Part shown: positions 53,383 to 62,444 of the stretch, piece by piece
How the letters are laid out: each line of letters starts with the position of its first letter
How positions within the stretch are numbered: the stretch's first letter is position 1
Source of the DNA: Thalassovita mangrovi
GTDB lineage: Bacteria > Pseudomonadota > Alphaproteobacteria > Rhodobacterales > Rhodobacteraceae
Reading direction: 5' to 3'
Length of the DNA: 64,000 nucleotides
Assembly (NCBI RefSeq): GCF_009857745.1
Contig: NZ_WWEN01000002.1
Span: 248,001-312,000, forward strand
Notes under the pieces: model-generated
The model's input: only the letters and a program-made list of their open reading frames with translations
Told to the model about the DNA's origin: nothing
Database searches by the model: none
Program-made: the position numbers and the translations under genes

Positions 53383-53583
53383 GATAACGATGACCTCTCC
53401 CTGCTGTGTCGCGATAGGGGTGGCGTGAATTTTCGCGAAATCCACGCCATTTTTCCAGTTTACCGTGAAAGCCTACGCGCAACGAAACCGTCCCACTTTG
53501 CGCTTGATCAAGTGCCGCCCGCGCGGGAGGCAAATTGCATCGCGCACCGGGATGCGCCAGGGGGGCCTTCGCCCCTGCCCCGT

Positions 53584-54918
53584 TCAGGGTTTGGGAAAAA
53601 TCTGCGCCTGCAGCGCCTTGAACGATGCCGCGCCGCCATCCAGCCCCATCACCGCCGCCTCGATCGCCGCCAGCCGCGCATGCGGCGCGGCGTCGCCTGC
53701 AAGGTCATGGAACTTCGCGATCATCTCGGCGTCGCTATAAGGCGTCTCGGGATCGCCCTTGGCCTGGGTATCCGGCGTGGTCAGGACCTCACCACTGCTC
53801 AGCCGCACCGTCAGCCGAGCCCAGCGTTCCGCCGGGAACCGCGCGTTGAACCCATCGTCTTCGCGGAAGGACAACCGCGCGGTCAGCGCGCAAAGCTCCG
53901 GGTCGGCAAACGCCGGGGCGGAGATTTCCGCCACCCCGACCCGCCCGCGCAACAGCGCCGCCGCGACCGGGAAACCGATGGCATACTGCGCCTCTTCCGT
54001 GCTGGCGGGAACGCCCCGGAACAGCCGCGTGCCCTCGTGAAAGGTTTCGATCTCGACCGATGCGATGTCTGCCGCCCGCAGCGGGCGGTCCCGCGTCAGA
54101 TCAAGCGCCGCCTGCACCGAGGGCTGGCCCCAGCGGCAGACCGGGAAGCCTTTGACATACTGGTTCATCACCTCCCAGTCGGTGCCAAGCGTCGCCCAGA
54201 CACCGGCGACTTCCGGCGCCAACACGCTGATCGCCGGGGCCCCGGTGAAGCCCTCGGCGGCCAGCGCGGCGGCCGAAACCCCCGCCAGCGCGCCCCAGCC
54301 GGACCCGTCCTTGAGCATGGTCGGATGGTCGATCACCCGCATCATCTGACTGCGCGGGCCGTGATATTCGGCGATACCCAGGGCATGGCCGAACACGCCG
54401 GGCCCGAGCCCCATCAGGTGGCCGGACATGGCCGCGGCGCAGACCGCGATCCAGGCCCCGCTGGTGTGATAATCTGGCGCCGTGGCATGCAGCGCGATGC
54501 CCGCGCGGGTGCCGATTTCATAACCCGCCGCCAGCAGCGTCAGGAACGCCTCGCCGCTCGGCTCCAGGTCCCGGTCGTCCAGCGCGCTGAGCAGCGAAGG
54601 CAGAAGCCCGCAGCCGACATGGCCCTTGGTCAGCTTGTGACCGTCATGGGCATCCACGGAATCGATCGTCATGCCACCGACCAGCGCGGCCCCTTCCGGC
54701 GACAGCCGGGTGCCGCAAAACAAGGCGCGCGACCGGCCGCCGGACAGGTTGCGCGCGGCATAGCGCAACACCGCCCCGTGCAGGTCCGTCCCGGTTCCGG
54801 CAAGCGCCGTGCCCAGCAGGTCCAGCAGCAGAAGCCGGATACGGTTCTGCACCGGGGCGGGAAGGTCCTGCCAGCGTAAATCGTTCAGAAAGCCATGAAG
54901 GTCGGCGCCGGATGTCAT
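53584..54918 (-). CDS. MmgE/PrpD-family protein
   Basis: A 444-aa protein of the MmgE/PrpD fold (2-methylcitrate dehydratase/cis-aconitate decarboxylase/immunogenic-protein group). The N-terminal helical domain contains LLLDLLGTALAG and SVDAHDGHKLTKGHVGCGLLPSLLSA, the family's His-rich active-site block. GHALGIAEYHG and YVKGFPVCRWGQP follow. Substrate not known. It stands alone; the gap to the next gene (54919-55162) has an 8-bp palindrome but no gene. Confidence 0.85.
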   Translation of the reverse strand: MTSGADLHGFLNDLRWQDLPAPVQNRIRLLLLDLLGTALAGTGTDLHGAVLRYAARNLSGGRSRALFCGTRLSPEGAALVGGMTIDSVDAHDGHKLTKGHVGCGLLPSLLSALDDRDLEPSGEAFLTLLAAGYEIGTRAGIALHATAPDYHTSGAWIAVCAAAMSGHLMGLGPGVFGHALGIAEYHGPRSQMMRVIDHPTMLKDGSGWGALAGVSAAALAAEGFTGAPAISVLAPEVAGVWATLGTDWEVMNQYVKGFPVCRWGQPSVQAALDLTRDRPLRAADIASVEIETFHEGTRLFRGVPASTEEAQYAIGFPVAAALLRGRVGVAEISAPAFADPELCALTARLSFREDDGFNARFPAERWARLTVRLSSGEVLTTPDTQAKGDPETPYSDAEMIAKFHDLAGDAAPHARLAAIEAAVMGLDGGAASFKALQAQIFPKP

Positions 54919-55162
54919 CTGTCCACTCCATCAAACCGGGCAAATCGCGCCGTAAAAGCGGCGCCATCACCTTGCAAGATGGCGCGTGGCGTCCCTGTGC
55001 CTGTTTGAAAAAGCGACAATTGTTGCGAATTTTTTGCCAGAGCCTTGAGCGCGGGCCAAAGGTTTCACCCCTCCGTCCATGAAGCGGGCCCTCTGTTACG
55101 CTGCAGGCGGCTGGCCATGGCGTAAACACGTCACGGCCAGCGCCAGGCGCGGCATGGTCCCG

Positions 55163-57136
55163 TCAGGCCTTGACCTGCAGCACCTCGTGATCCCGCGCAT
55201 AGGCGATGAAGACGTCGAAACTGTCCGGATTGGCCATCGAGTCGCGATTGACCACCTTGGCGGGATCGCCGCCCAGCAGCAGCTTTTTCACCGGGACTTC
55301 CAGCTTCTTGCCCGACAGGGTGCGCGGCACTTCGGCGATTTCCACGATCTCGTCGGGCAGGAACCGCGCCGAAACGCTGGCCCGGATCGAGGCGCGGATC
55401 TTGTCCTTCATCGCGTCGTCCAGCGCCACGCCCGGCGCCATGACGACGAACAGCGGCATGAAACTGTCGCGGCCCAGGAATTCCAGATCGACGATCAGGG
55501 AATCCATCACCTCGTCCAGTCCCTCGACCGCGCGGTAAATTTCGGAACTGCCCAGGCGCAGTCCGCGCCGGTTGATCGTCGCGTCGGACCGGCCATAGAT
55601 CACCGATCCGCCCTCGGGGGTGATTTCGATCCAGTCGCCATGACGCCATACGCCCGGATAGGTGTCGTAATAGCTGTCGATCAGGCGTTCGTTGTTCTTG
55701 TCGCCCCAGAAGAACAGCGGCATCGAAGGCAAGGGTTCGGTACAGACCAGTTCCCCGACCTCGCCGATCAGTTCGTTGCCAGCGTCGTCGAAGGCACGCA
55801 CCGCATTGCCGAGCGCGCGGGCCTGCATTTCCCCGGCCCGCACCGGCAGCATCGGGTTGCCGCAGACGAAGGCCCCGGCGATATCGGTGCCGCCGGAAAT
55901 CGGCGCCAGCCAGGCGTCGGGCGCCACCTGAGTGTAGACCCAGTCGTAACCCTCGGCGGTCATCGGCGACCCGGTCGCCCCGATCGACACCAGATGCGAC
56001 AGGTCCAGTTCCGCGCGCGGCTTGATCCCCGCCTTCTGGCAGGCGGTGTAATAGGCCGCGCCCGCCCCGAAATAGCTGAGCTTTTCATGGGCCACGAAGC
56101 GCCAGACCTCCATCATGTCGGGATAGTTGGCGGCGCCGTCGAACATGGCGACCGTCGCGCCCTGCGCCAGCGATCCCAGCTGCACGTTCCACATGATCCA
56201 GCCCGAGGAGGTCAGCCAGGAAAAACGGTCCTTGTCGGTCACGTTCATATGCAGGCCCTGCTTGGCCCCTTCCAGAAGCGCGCCGCCATGGCCGTGCACG
56301 ATGGGTTTGGGATTGCCCGTCGTGCCGGAGGAATAGACCACCCAGATCGGATGGGAAAAGCCGACCTGCTGGGTGGACAGCGTGGCGTCGCCCTCCAGCA
56401 GGGTATTCCAATGCACGGCGCCGTCGGGCAGATCGCCCACCACCGGCAGGATGACCTGCTGGCGCAGGCTGGGCAGGCCCTCGGCGATTTCCGCGATGAT
56501 GCCGCGGCGGTCCACCGTCTTGCCCATGTGCATGTAGCCGTCCTGCGCGATCAGGACCTTCGGTTCGATCTGCTTGAACCGGTCGAGGATCGCCACATGG
56601 CCCATATCCGGCGCGCAGAGCGACCAGATCGCGCCGATGCTGATCGTCGCCAGGAAGGCGATGACCGACACTTCCGTGTTGGGCAGGATCGCCACCACCC
56701 GGTCGCCCTGTTCCACCCCCATGTCACGCAGGTGCCGGGCGACATTGGCCACCGACTGGCGCAGTTCGGCCCAGGTCAGTTCCTTGCGCTCGAAGGTTTG
56801 CGACTGCACGATCAGGGCGGGCGCGTCGGGTTTCTGATCGGCCCAGCGGAACACCTGGTCGGCATAGTTCATCTCGGCCCCGACGAACCATTCCGCGCCC
56901 GGCTGCTTGCGTTCGCTCAGAACCGTGGTCCAGGGTTTGCTGAAATGCAGGTCGAAATACTCGACGATCGAGGTCCAGAACGCCTCCAGCTCGGTGATGC
57001 TCCATTCCCACAGCGCGTTGTAATCGGCAAATTCCAATCCCCGTGACGTTTTCAGCCAGCGGATATAATCCGCCATCAGGGTTGCATCGGCCCGCTCCTG
57101 CGTCGGCGTCCAAAGGATCGCGCGTTCTTCGCTCAT
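55163..57136 (-). CDS. Acetoacetyl-CoA synthetase
   Basis: A 657-aa acyl-adenylate-forming ligase of the acetoacetate-CoA ligase type. It has an N-terminal ACAS-N-like region (WEWSITELEAFW), P-loop YSSGTTGNPKP (about 270-280), A5-type region ISGGTDIAGAF, hinge YGRSDATINRRGLRLGSSEIYR and the C-terminal catalytic Lys in PRTLSGKKLEVPVKK. It activates acetoacetate with ATP and CoA, feeding ketone bodies or polyhydroxybutyrate carbon into acetyl-CoA. Length matches AACS. The upstream 317-nt gap presumably contains its promoter. Confidence 0.9.
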   Translation of the reverse strand: MSEERAILWTPTQERADATLMADYIRWLKTSRGLEFADYNALWEWSITELEAFWTSIVEYFDLHFSKPWTTVLSERKQPGAEWFVGAEMNYADQVFRWADQKPDAPALIVQSQTFERKELTWAELRQSVANVARHLRDMGVEQGDRVVAILPNTEVSVIAFLATISIGAIWSLCAPDMGHVAILDRFKQIEPKVLIAQDGYMHMGKTVDRRGIIAEIAEGLPSLRQQVILPVVGDLPDGAVHWNTLLEGDATLSTQQVGFSHPIWVVYSSGTTGNPKPIVHGHGGALLEGAKQGLHMNVTDKDRFSWLTSSGWIMWNVQLGSLAQGATVAMFDGAANYPDMMEVWRFVAHEKLSYFGAGAAYYTACQKAGIKPRAELDLSHLVSIGATGSPMTAEGYDWVYTQVAPDAWLAPISGGTDIAGAFVCGNPMLPVRAGEMQARALGNAVRAFDDAGNELIGEVGELVCTEPLPSMPLFFWGDKNNERLIDSYYDTYPGVWRHGDWIEITPEGGSVIYGRSDATINRRGLRLGSSEIYRAVEGLDEVMDSLIVDLEFLGRDSFMPLFVVMAPGVALDDAMKDKIRASIRASVSARFLPDEIVEIAEVPRTLSGKKLEVPVKKLLLGGDPAKVVNRDSMANPDSFDVFIAYARDHEVLQVKA

Positions 57137-57453
57137 GTCGTAATTCCTCCCGATATCAAGGCTTTGAATCCCACCCCCGAGGGGTGCGAGCTTGACGGAG
57201 ATAGTTGTGCAGGCAAAACAACGCGCAAGTCCAGCACTGGATTGGCCCGGAACGCAACGACGCTGGGTCGTTTCAACCGAAAGAGACCATTTCGCCGGGA
57301 TCGTCCCCCCTGACGTGCGGGGCCCGCTTCACATTCTCTTTACCCCCAATTTACCCCGGTCCGTGGATTAAAGCCCCGCGCCATTCGTCTTTTCCCACGC
57401 AACGGGCGCCACAGTGCCCCTGCGTTTCATACTGCTGAAAATGGAGATATCGA
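57137..57453. other. Divergent gap between AACS and AcfC-like genes
   Basis: No ORF or structured element is supported in this 317-nt stretch. It must contain promoters for the leftward acetoacetyl-CoA synthetase and the rightward AcfC-like gene. A ribosome site (GGAGAT) precedes the latter. No convincing operator was found. Confidence 0.5.
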
Positions 57454-58254
57454 ATGCGTTACCCGGCACTCATCGCCACGGCCCTTGTCGGCCTCGCCTC
57501 TGCCGCCTTCGCCGAGGGCTCGGAGCTCTACAACCCCGCAATCAAGCACATGCCCAAGGATGGCGTGGTGAAACTCTATGGCGCCGGCGGGCCGCATACC
57601 GCGTTCCAGAAGGTCGCCGACGCCTGGTCGCAGAAGACCGGCGAGATGATCGAAATCATCGCCGGGCCCGAAAGCAAATGGTCGGCAGATGCCCAGGCCG
57701 ATGCCGACATCCTCTGGGGCACCTCGGAACAATCGATGACGGCTTTCCTTGAAACCTACCTGACGTTTTCGTCGCAACAGGTGGAACCGATCTATATCCG
57801 CCCGGCCGTCATCGCCGTGCAAAAGGGCAACCCCAAGAACATCGACGGGTTCGAGGACCTGCTGGCGGAGGGCATCAAAATCGTCGTCACCGAGGGCGCG
57901 GGCGTCTACAACACCTCGGGCACCGGCACCTGGGAAGACGTGGCCGGGCGGCTGGGGAAACTGGACGACGTGACCGGGTTCCGGCGCAATATCGTGGCCT
58001 TTGCCAAGGGCTCCGGCGCAAGCTTCCGCGCCTTCAAGGACATGGATGCCGACGCCTGGATCACCTGGCCCAACTGGCCGGCCACCCACGGCGATGTGCT
58101 GGAAATGGTGACGCTGCCCCCCGAACGGCAGGTCTGGCGCGATGTGAACGTCGCGCTGTCGCCCGACGCGGATGACGCCGCGCAGGATTTCCTCGATTTC
58201 CTCGTGACCGAAGAGGCGCAGGCGCTGATGCGCACCGAGGGCTGGGTGCGCTGA
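57454..58254 (+). CDS. Periplasmic substrate-binding protein, AcfC-like
   Basis: A 266-aa extracytoplasmic solute-binding protein with signal peptide 1-20 (ending AFA). The LYGAGGPHTAFQKVADAW segment (about 42-59) is close to accessory colonization factor AcfC and the molybdate/sulfate-binding fold. GAGVYNTSGTGTWED provides an anion-type binding loop. No ABC permease or ATPase is beside it, so its partner, if any, is elsewhere. The ligand is unknown. Confidence 0.78.
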   Translation: MRYPALIATALVGLASAAFAEGSELYNPAIKHMPKDGVVKLYGAGGPHTAFQKVADAWSQKTGEMIEIIAGPESKWSADAQADADILWGTSEQSMTAFLETYLTFSSQQVEPIYIRPAVIAVQKGNPKNIDGFEDLLAEGIKIVVTEGAGVYNTSGTGTWEDVAGRLGKLDDVTGFRRNIVAFAKGSGASFRAFKDMDADAWITWPNWPATHGDVLEMVTLPPERQVWRDVNVALSPDADDAAQDFLDFLVTEEAQALMRTEGWVR

Positions 58255-58264
58255 AGCCTCTGCC

Positions 58265-58291
58265 GCGGGGGCGCCGTCAGGGCGCCCCCGC
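58265..58291 (+). terminator. Hairpin between convergent AcfC-like and RTX genes
   Basis: An 11-bp perfect stem (GCGGGGGCGCC / GGCGCCCCCGC) with GTCAG loop, 10 nt after the AcfC-like stop. It has no T-tract, so its efficiency as terminator is uncertain. Confidence 0.5.
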
Positions 58292-58341
58292 ATCACGATC
58301 CTGCACCCGGGCCGACAGCGCCCGCCAGCTCTGAGACCCGC

Positions 58342-60288
58342 TCAGGCCAGCAGATCGTATTGGGTGCCGTCGATCATCAGGTTGATACTGTCCTGCCCCG
58401 CGCCATCGACCAGCGCCCACAGGATCTGCCCCGTGGGGCGATAGATCACGAAGGCCTCCATGATCGCGGCATCGCCGGCATGTCCGGTGGTGGCGAAATT
58501 CACCTGGAACTGGTCCACGCTGCCCGTCCCGCCGAATTCCAGCACATCGCCCTCGGCGGCGCTGTAATCCTGAATCCAGTCCGATCCGTGCCCCCGATCG
58601 CCCAGGTGGAAGAACCGGTCGGCGCCATCGCCGCCGTTCAACCGGTCGAACCCGAAGCCCCCATTGAGGTAATCGTCGCCGTCGCCGCCGAACATCAGGT
58701 CGCTCAACGCGCTGCCGGTCAAAATGTCGTCGCCCTCGCCGCCGATGACCGTATCCGACCCGAAACCGCCGCGCAGCGTGTCATTGCCCGCGTCGCCGCG
58801 CAATTCGTCGTTGCCATAGCCGCCGCTCAGCCGGTCATTGCCATCGCCGCCATAGAGCCGGTCGCGCCGGTCGGTCACCGACAGGCCGCCATCGAGCACA
58901 TCATCCCCGGCGCCACCGACCAGGGTGTCTTCGCCATTGCCGCCGTTGCAATAATCATTGCCGGCCAAGCCGGACATGAAGTCATTGCCCGGGTTCCCGG
59001 TGAGGATATCGTTTTCGGCGCTGCCTTCGAGATTGTCATTCCCCGCGGTGCCCTCCAGCACCCGGAAGATATTGAGATACTGCTGACCGCTATCGCGCAG
59101 CAGGAATTCATCGACATGATCCGCCTGGTCCGGATAGAGGCTGCTGTTGAGCACCGCTTGGCCGTTCAGCAGGCTGAAACCGCCGGCATGATTGGCATTG
59201 CCGAAAACGCCCAGCGCGTAATCGACCTGCGTCGGGGTGCCGTCGGCGGCAAAACTGCGCAGGTGATACACCGTCTCATCGCCCTCTTCCTGCTGCCAAA
59301 GCAGCGCGAAACCGCCCTCCGGCAGGGTGAAGACCTGGCTCAGGCTTTCCGATCCTTCGGTATCGAGCGCCACATCGGACCAGTCCCACACCACCGTGGT
59401 GCCATCCTGGCCTAGAACCCGGTAGCTCAGATCGACGTCATCGCCGCCGGTGATCTCCGCCTGCACCTCCAGTATGCGGCCCGATGTCAGTTCCGTGGTA
59501 AAGGGCTCGGTCTGCGGCGTGTCGCCCTGCAGGACATATTCGTCGTCATAGCCGACGGAATATTGCTGACTGTCCTCGATCCACGCCACCGTGAAGCCGC
59601 CATCGTCACCGGCGCTCAGAGCCAGCGAAGTCTGCACCCCTTCCCCCGGCTGCGGCACATCCGGCGCGCCCGGCACCTCGCCTTCGAACAAAAGCTGCTG
59701 CAGCGATCCGTCGAACACGGTCACCTGCACCGGGCCAAAGGGATCCGCATCGCTTCCGTCCCAGTCCGCCCACAGGATGGCGATTGATCCGTCATCCAGC
59801 ACGCACGTATCGAGAAGGAACGCATAGGCACCGTCGGCGATGTTCACCTCGCCCAGCAGTGCGGTGGCGTCGCCGGTCGCCGCGCCCGAGGCGTCGAAAC
59901 TGCGGCCATAGACCTGCCCGACGCTCCGGTAAGGATCGAGATCCCCCGACGCCGTCCAGATCACGGTGAAACCGCCATCCTCCGCCGCCAGCGTTTCATA
60001 GGCCCAGGTATAGTGCGATACATCCGGATCGACCGGCACGCGGCTGGACACCGGGTCCATATCGGCGTCGAACACCTGTACGTAAAGCACCATTTCCTGA
60101 TCGGGCAGGTCGAACAGCTCTTCCGGGGAGAGCATATGCCAGGTCGCCACGTAACCGCCGCCGGCAAGCGGCGTCACCTCGGCAGAGGATGGCACCAGAT
60201 TGCTGTGAAGGCCGGTGCCCCCGGGGGTAAGAGAAACAGACAGGCCATGGGAAGCCATCGCATTATTAGAGCGCGCTTGTGCAAACAT
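58342..60288 (-). CDS. Secreted RTX calcium-binding protein with type I secretion C-terminus
   Basis: A 648-aa protein without an N-terminal signal. Residues 1-400 consist of repeated beta-type blocks with recurring GGFTVIW / DGSIAILW / DGGFTVAW / GGFALLW motifs about every 60-80 residues, resembling a propeller or FG-GAP-like array. From about 420 come RTX nonapeptides (GGxGxDxxx), then FFHLG...HGSDWIQDY and an AFVIYRPTGQILWALVDG tail ending YDLLA. That C-terminal ~200 residues is near-identical in layout to the RTX metalloprotease at 18872-20893. No enzyme motif is seen in the N-terminal half. Export by a type I system is inferred. Confidence 0.84.
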   Translation of the reverse strand: MFAQARSNNAMASHGLSVSLTPGGTGLHSNLVPSSAEVTPLAGGGYVATWHMLSPEELFDLPDQEMVLYVQVFDADMDPVSSRVPVDPDVSHYTWAYETLAAEDGGFTVIWTASGDLDPYRSVGQVYGRSFDASGAATGDATALLGEVNIADGAYAFLLDTCVLDDGSIAILWADWDGSDADPFGPVQVTVFDGSLQQLLFEGEVPGAPDVPQPGEGVQTSLALSAGDDGGFTVAWIEDSQQYSVGYDDEYVLQGDTPQTEPFTTELTSGRILEVQAEITGGDDVDLSYRVLGQDGTTVVWDWSDVALDTEGSESLSQVFTLPEGGFALLWQQEEGDETVYHLRSFAADGTPTQVDYALGVFGNANHAGGFSLLNGQAVLNSSLYPDQADHVDEFLLRDSGQQYLNIFRVLEGTAGNDNLEGSAENDILTGNPGNDFMSGLAGNDYCNGGNGEDTLVGGAGDDVLDGGLSVTDRRDRLYGGDGNDRLSGGYGNDELRGDAGNDTLRGGFGSDTVIGGEGDDILTGSALSDLMFGGDGDDYLNGGFGFDRLNGGDGADRFFHLGDRGHGSDWIQDYSAAEGDVLEFGGTGSVDQFQVNFATTGHAGDAAIMEAFVIYRPTGQILWALVDGAGQDSINLMIDGTQYDLLA

Positions 60289-60516
60289 ATTGGGTCTCCG
60301 GCTCAGGGAAAATTTGATAAAAGTTTTATGCTGTGCAAATCGTTTGAGGGTTGCTTCAATGGCACCCCAAATGGGCTCATCCGGGAGCCACCTTGACGAG
60401 AACAGACAATGAACCCCAATCGTTAAAGATGGATGTACGGGGCTAAGGCCGGGCTAGAGGAGGCGCGGGGTTTCCATCCCCACGCGTGGCGCGGGACGGA
60501 ACGGCGGGAGAGAGAG

Positions 60517-62199
60517 ATGGCGAAGGCAAAGAACATACTTTTCATCATGTTCGACCAACTGCGGTGGGATTACCTCAGCTGTTACGGGCACGAACATCTG
60601 CACACGCCCCATATCGACCGGCTGGCCGCGATGGGTGTGCGGTTCACCCGCGCCTATATCCAGTCGCCGATCTGCGGCTCGTCGCGGATGTCGACCTATA
60701 CAGGGCGCTATGTGCATTCGCATGGCGCGTCCTGGAACGGCATCCCTCTGAAGGTGGGCGAGATCACGATGGGCGATCACCTGCGCGCCGCCGGGATGGG
60801 GTGTCACCTGGTCGGCAAGACCCATATGCGCGCCGATGCCGAAGGCATGGCGCGGCTGGGGCTGGAACCCGACAGCCTGATCGGGGCGCGGGTGGCCGAA
60901 TGCGGCTTCGACGTGTTCGAACGCGATGACGGGATGAAACCCGAGGGGCCGGACGGGTCCTACGACCCCGACGGCGCCAAGCAGTACAACAAGTACCTGC
61001 AGGCACGCGGCTATGACAGCGACAACCCCTGGCACGACTTCGCCAATTCCGGCGTGGATGCGGCGGGTAATGTGCTGTCTGGCTGGTTCCTGAAGAATTC
61101 ATCTGAGGCCGCCAATATCGAGGAGGAAGACAGCGAAACCCCCTACCTGACCCGGCGCGGCATGGACTTCATCACCCAGGCCCAAGGCCCGTGGTGCTGT
61201 CACCTCAGCTACATCAAGCCTCACTGGCCCTATATCGTGCCCGAACCCTATCACGACATGTACGGCCCCGAACATGTCCCCGCCCCGATCCGCAGCCAAG
61301 ACGAATACGACAACGCCCACCCGGTGCTGAAGGCCTTCATGGAGGCCCCGGTGGGCAAGGCGTTTTCCCGCGACGAGGTGCGCAATGCCGTGATCCCCGC
61401 TTACATGGGGCTGATCAAGCAATGCGACGACCAGATGGGCGTGTTGTTCAAATGGCTCGAAGAAACGGGTCGGATGGGGGACACGATGATCGTGCTGACC
61501 TCCGACCACGGCGATTTCCTCGGCGATCACTGGATGGGGGAAAAGACGTTTTTCCACGACACATCGACCAAGGTGCCGCTGATCATCTACGATCCCAGTC
61601 CCGAGGCCGACGCGACGCGCGGCACGGTTTGCGACGCGCTGGTCGAATCCATCGACCTCGCCCCCACCTTCGTCGAGGTGGCGGGCGGCAAGGTGGCCGG
61701 TCACATCCTTGAAGGCCATTCGCTGCTGCCGATCCTGCACGGTCAGGCAACCGATACCCCGCGCGATTTCGTCATTTGCGAATACGATTACTCGGGATCC
61801 CCCATCGCCAACAAACTGGGGGCCAGCGTCCGCGACGGGGTCATGTTCATGGTCGGCGACAAGGACTGGAAATTGGTCCATTGCGAAGGCGGCTACCGCC
61901 CGATCCTGTTCGACCTGCAGAATGACCCGCAGGAGCTGACCGATCTGGGCGACAGCCCGGATCATGCCGAGGTGATCGAGCGGATGTATGACAAGCTGTT
62001 CCGCTGGGCCCGGCGCCCATCGCAGCGCACCACCCGCAGCGAGGAACAGTTGCTGGCGATGCGCAACAACAGCGGGCGGCGCGGCGTGATGATCGGCATC
62101 TACGACGAAAACGACACCCCGCTGGAGCTGACCGTCAAATACCGGGGCCGCAAGGCCGCCAACCACAAGCCCAGCCACGGCAAGCGCGCGGAGGAATAG
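60517..62199 (+). CDS. Sulfatase-superfamily hydrolase (phosphonate monoester hydrolase/arylsulfatase-like)
   Basis: A 560-aa alkaline-phosphatase-superfamily hydrolase, cytoplasmic by lack of signal. It has the N-terminal metal site ILFIMFDQLRWDYLSCYG (Asp13), the formylglycine-type motif CGSSR at 53-57, GKTHM, and a C-terminal metal site TSDHGDFLGDH with HD of FFHDTS. The usual C-x-P-x-R is here C-x-S-x-R; Cys and Arg are kept, but recognition by the formylglycine enzyme is uncertain. The start is ATG 60517, after GGGAGAGAGAG; an upstream ATG at 60433 has no ribosome site. Substrate may be sulfate or phosphonate/phosphodiester esters. Confidence 0.84.
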   Translation: MAKAKNILFIMFDQLRWDYLSCYGHEHLHTPHIDRLAAMGVRFTRAYIQSPICGSSRMSTYTGRYVHSHGASWNGIPLKVGEITMGDHLRAAGMGCHLVGKTHMRADAEGMARLGLEPDSLIGARVAECGFDVFERDDGMKPEGPDGSYDPDGAKQYNKYLQARGYDSDNPWHDFANSGVDAAGNVLSGWFLKNSSEAANIEEEDSETPYLTRRGMDFITQAQGPWCCHLSYIKPHWPYIVPEPYHDMYGPEHVPAPIRSQDEYDNAHPVLKAFMEAPVGKAFSRDEVRNAVIPAYMGLIKQCDDQMGVLFKWLEETGRMGDTMIVLTSDHGDFLGDHWMGEKTFFHDTSTKVPLIIYDPSPEADATRGTVCDALVESIDLAPTFVEVAGGKVAGHILEGHSLLPILHGQATDTPRDFVICEYDYSGSPIANKLGASVRDGVMFMVGDKDWKLVHCEGGYRPILFDLQNDPQELTDLGDSPDHAEVIERMYDKLFRWARRPSQRTTRSEEQLLAMRNNSGRRGVMIGIYDENDTPLELTVKYRGRKAANHKPSHGKRAEE

Positions 62200-62318
62200 G
62201 CCCCCTTCCCCGCAGCAGCGTACCGGATCGCAAGCGGTCCGGGGACCTGCTGCGCCCTTCCCTCCCGCAACTGCTGAAATCACACCGCGCAAGGCGCCTC
62301 GGCAATTCGCCGCCCAAT

Positions 62319-62408
62319 TTACGTTACCGAATATCAATCACACCAATTATAACGTAACATTTTCCTTGCCCCGAATCGCGCCGCGAAGTATCCCGACCAC
62401 ACGGTCGG
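62319..62408 (+). promoter_or_regulatory. Palindromic regulatory region upstream of thiolase/paa operon
   Basis: TTACGTTA (62319-62326) and its reverse complement TAACGTAA (62350-62357) are 31 bp apart (three helical turns). Further on, CCGACC-ACAC-GGTCGG (62393-62408) is a perfect 16-bp inverted repeat 36 nt before the thiolase ATG. Such symmetry suits binding of a TetR-type repressor; many phenylacetate operons are controlled by PaaR/PaaX, but I cannot assign which protein binds. Confidence 0.55.
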
Positions 62409-62444
62409 CTTTGATCCGCGACCGGAGGAGGAGAAAGGAACCCC

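Noticed and set aside
55011-55024. ACAATTGT palindrome upstream of the MmgE/PrpD gene as an operator
   Set aside because: Only 8 bp perfect and no second copy or regulator gene nearby; chance occurrence is likely.
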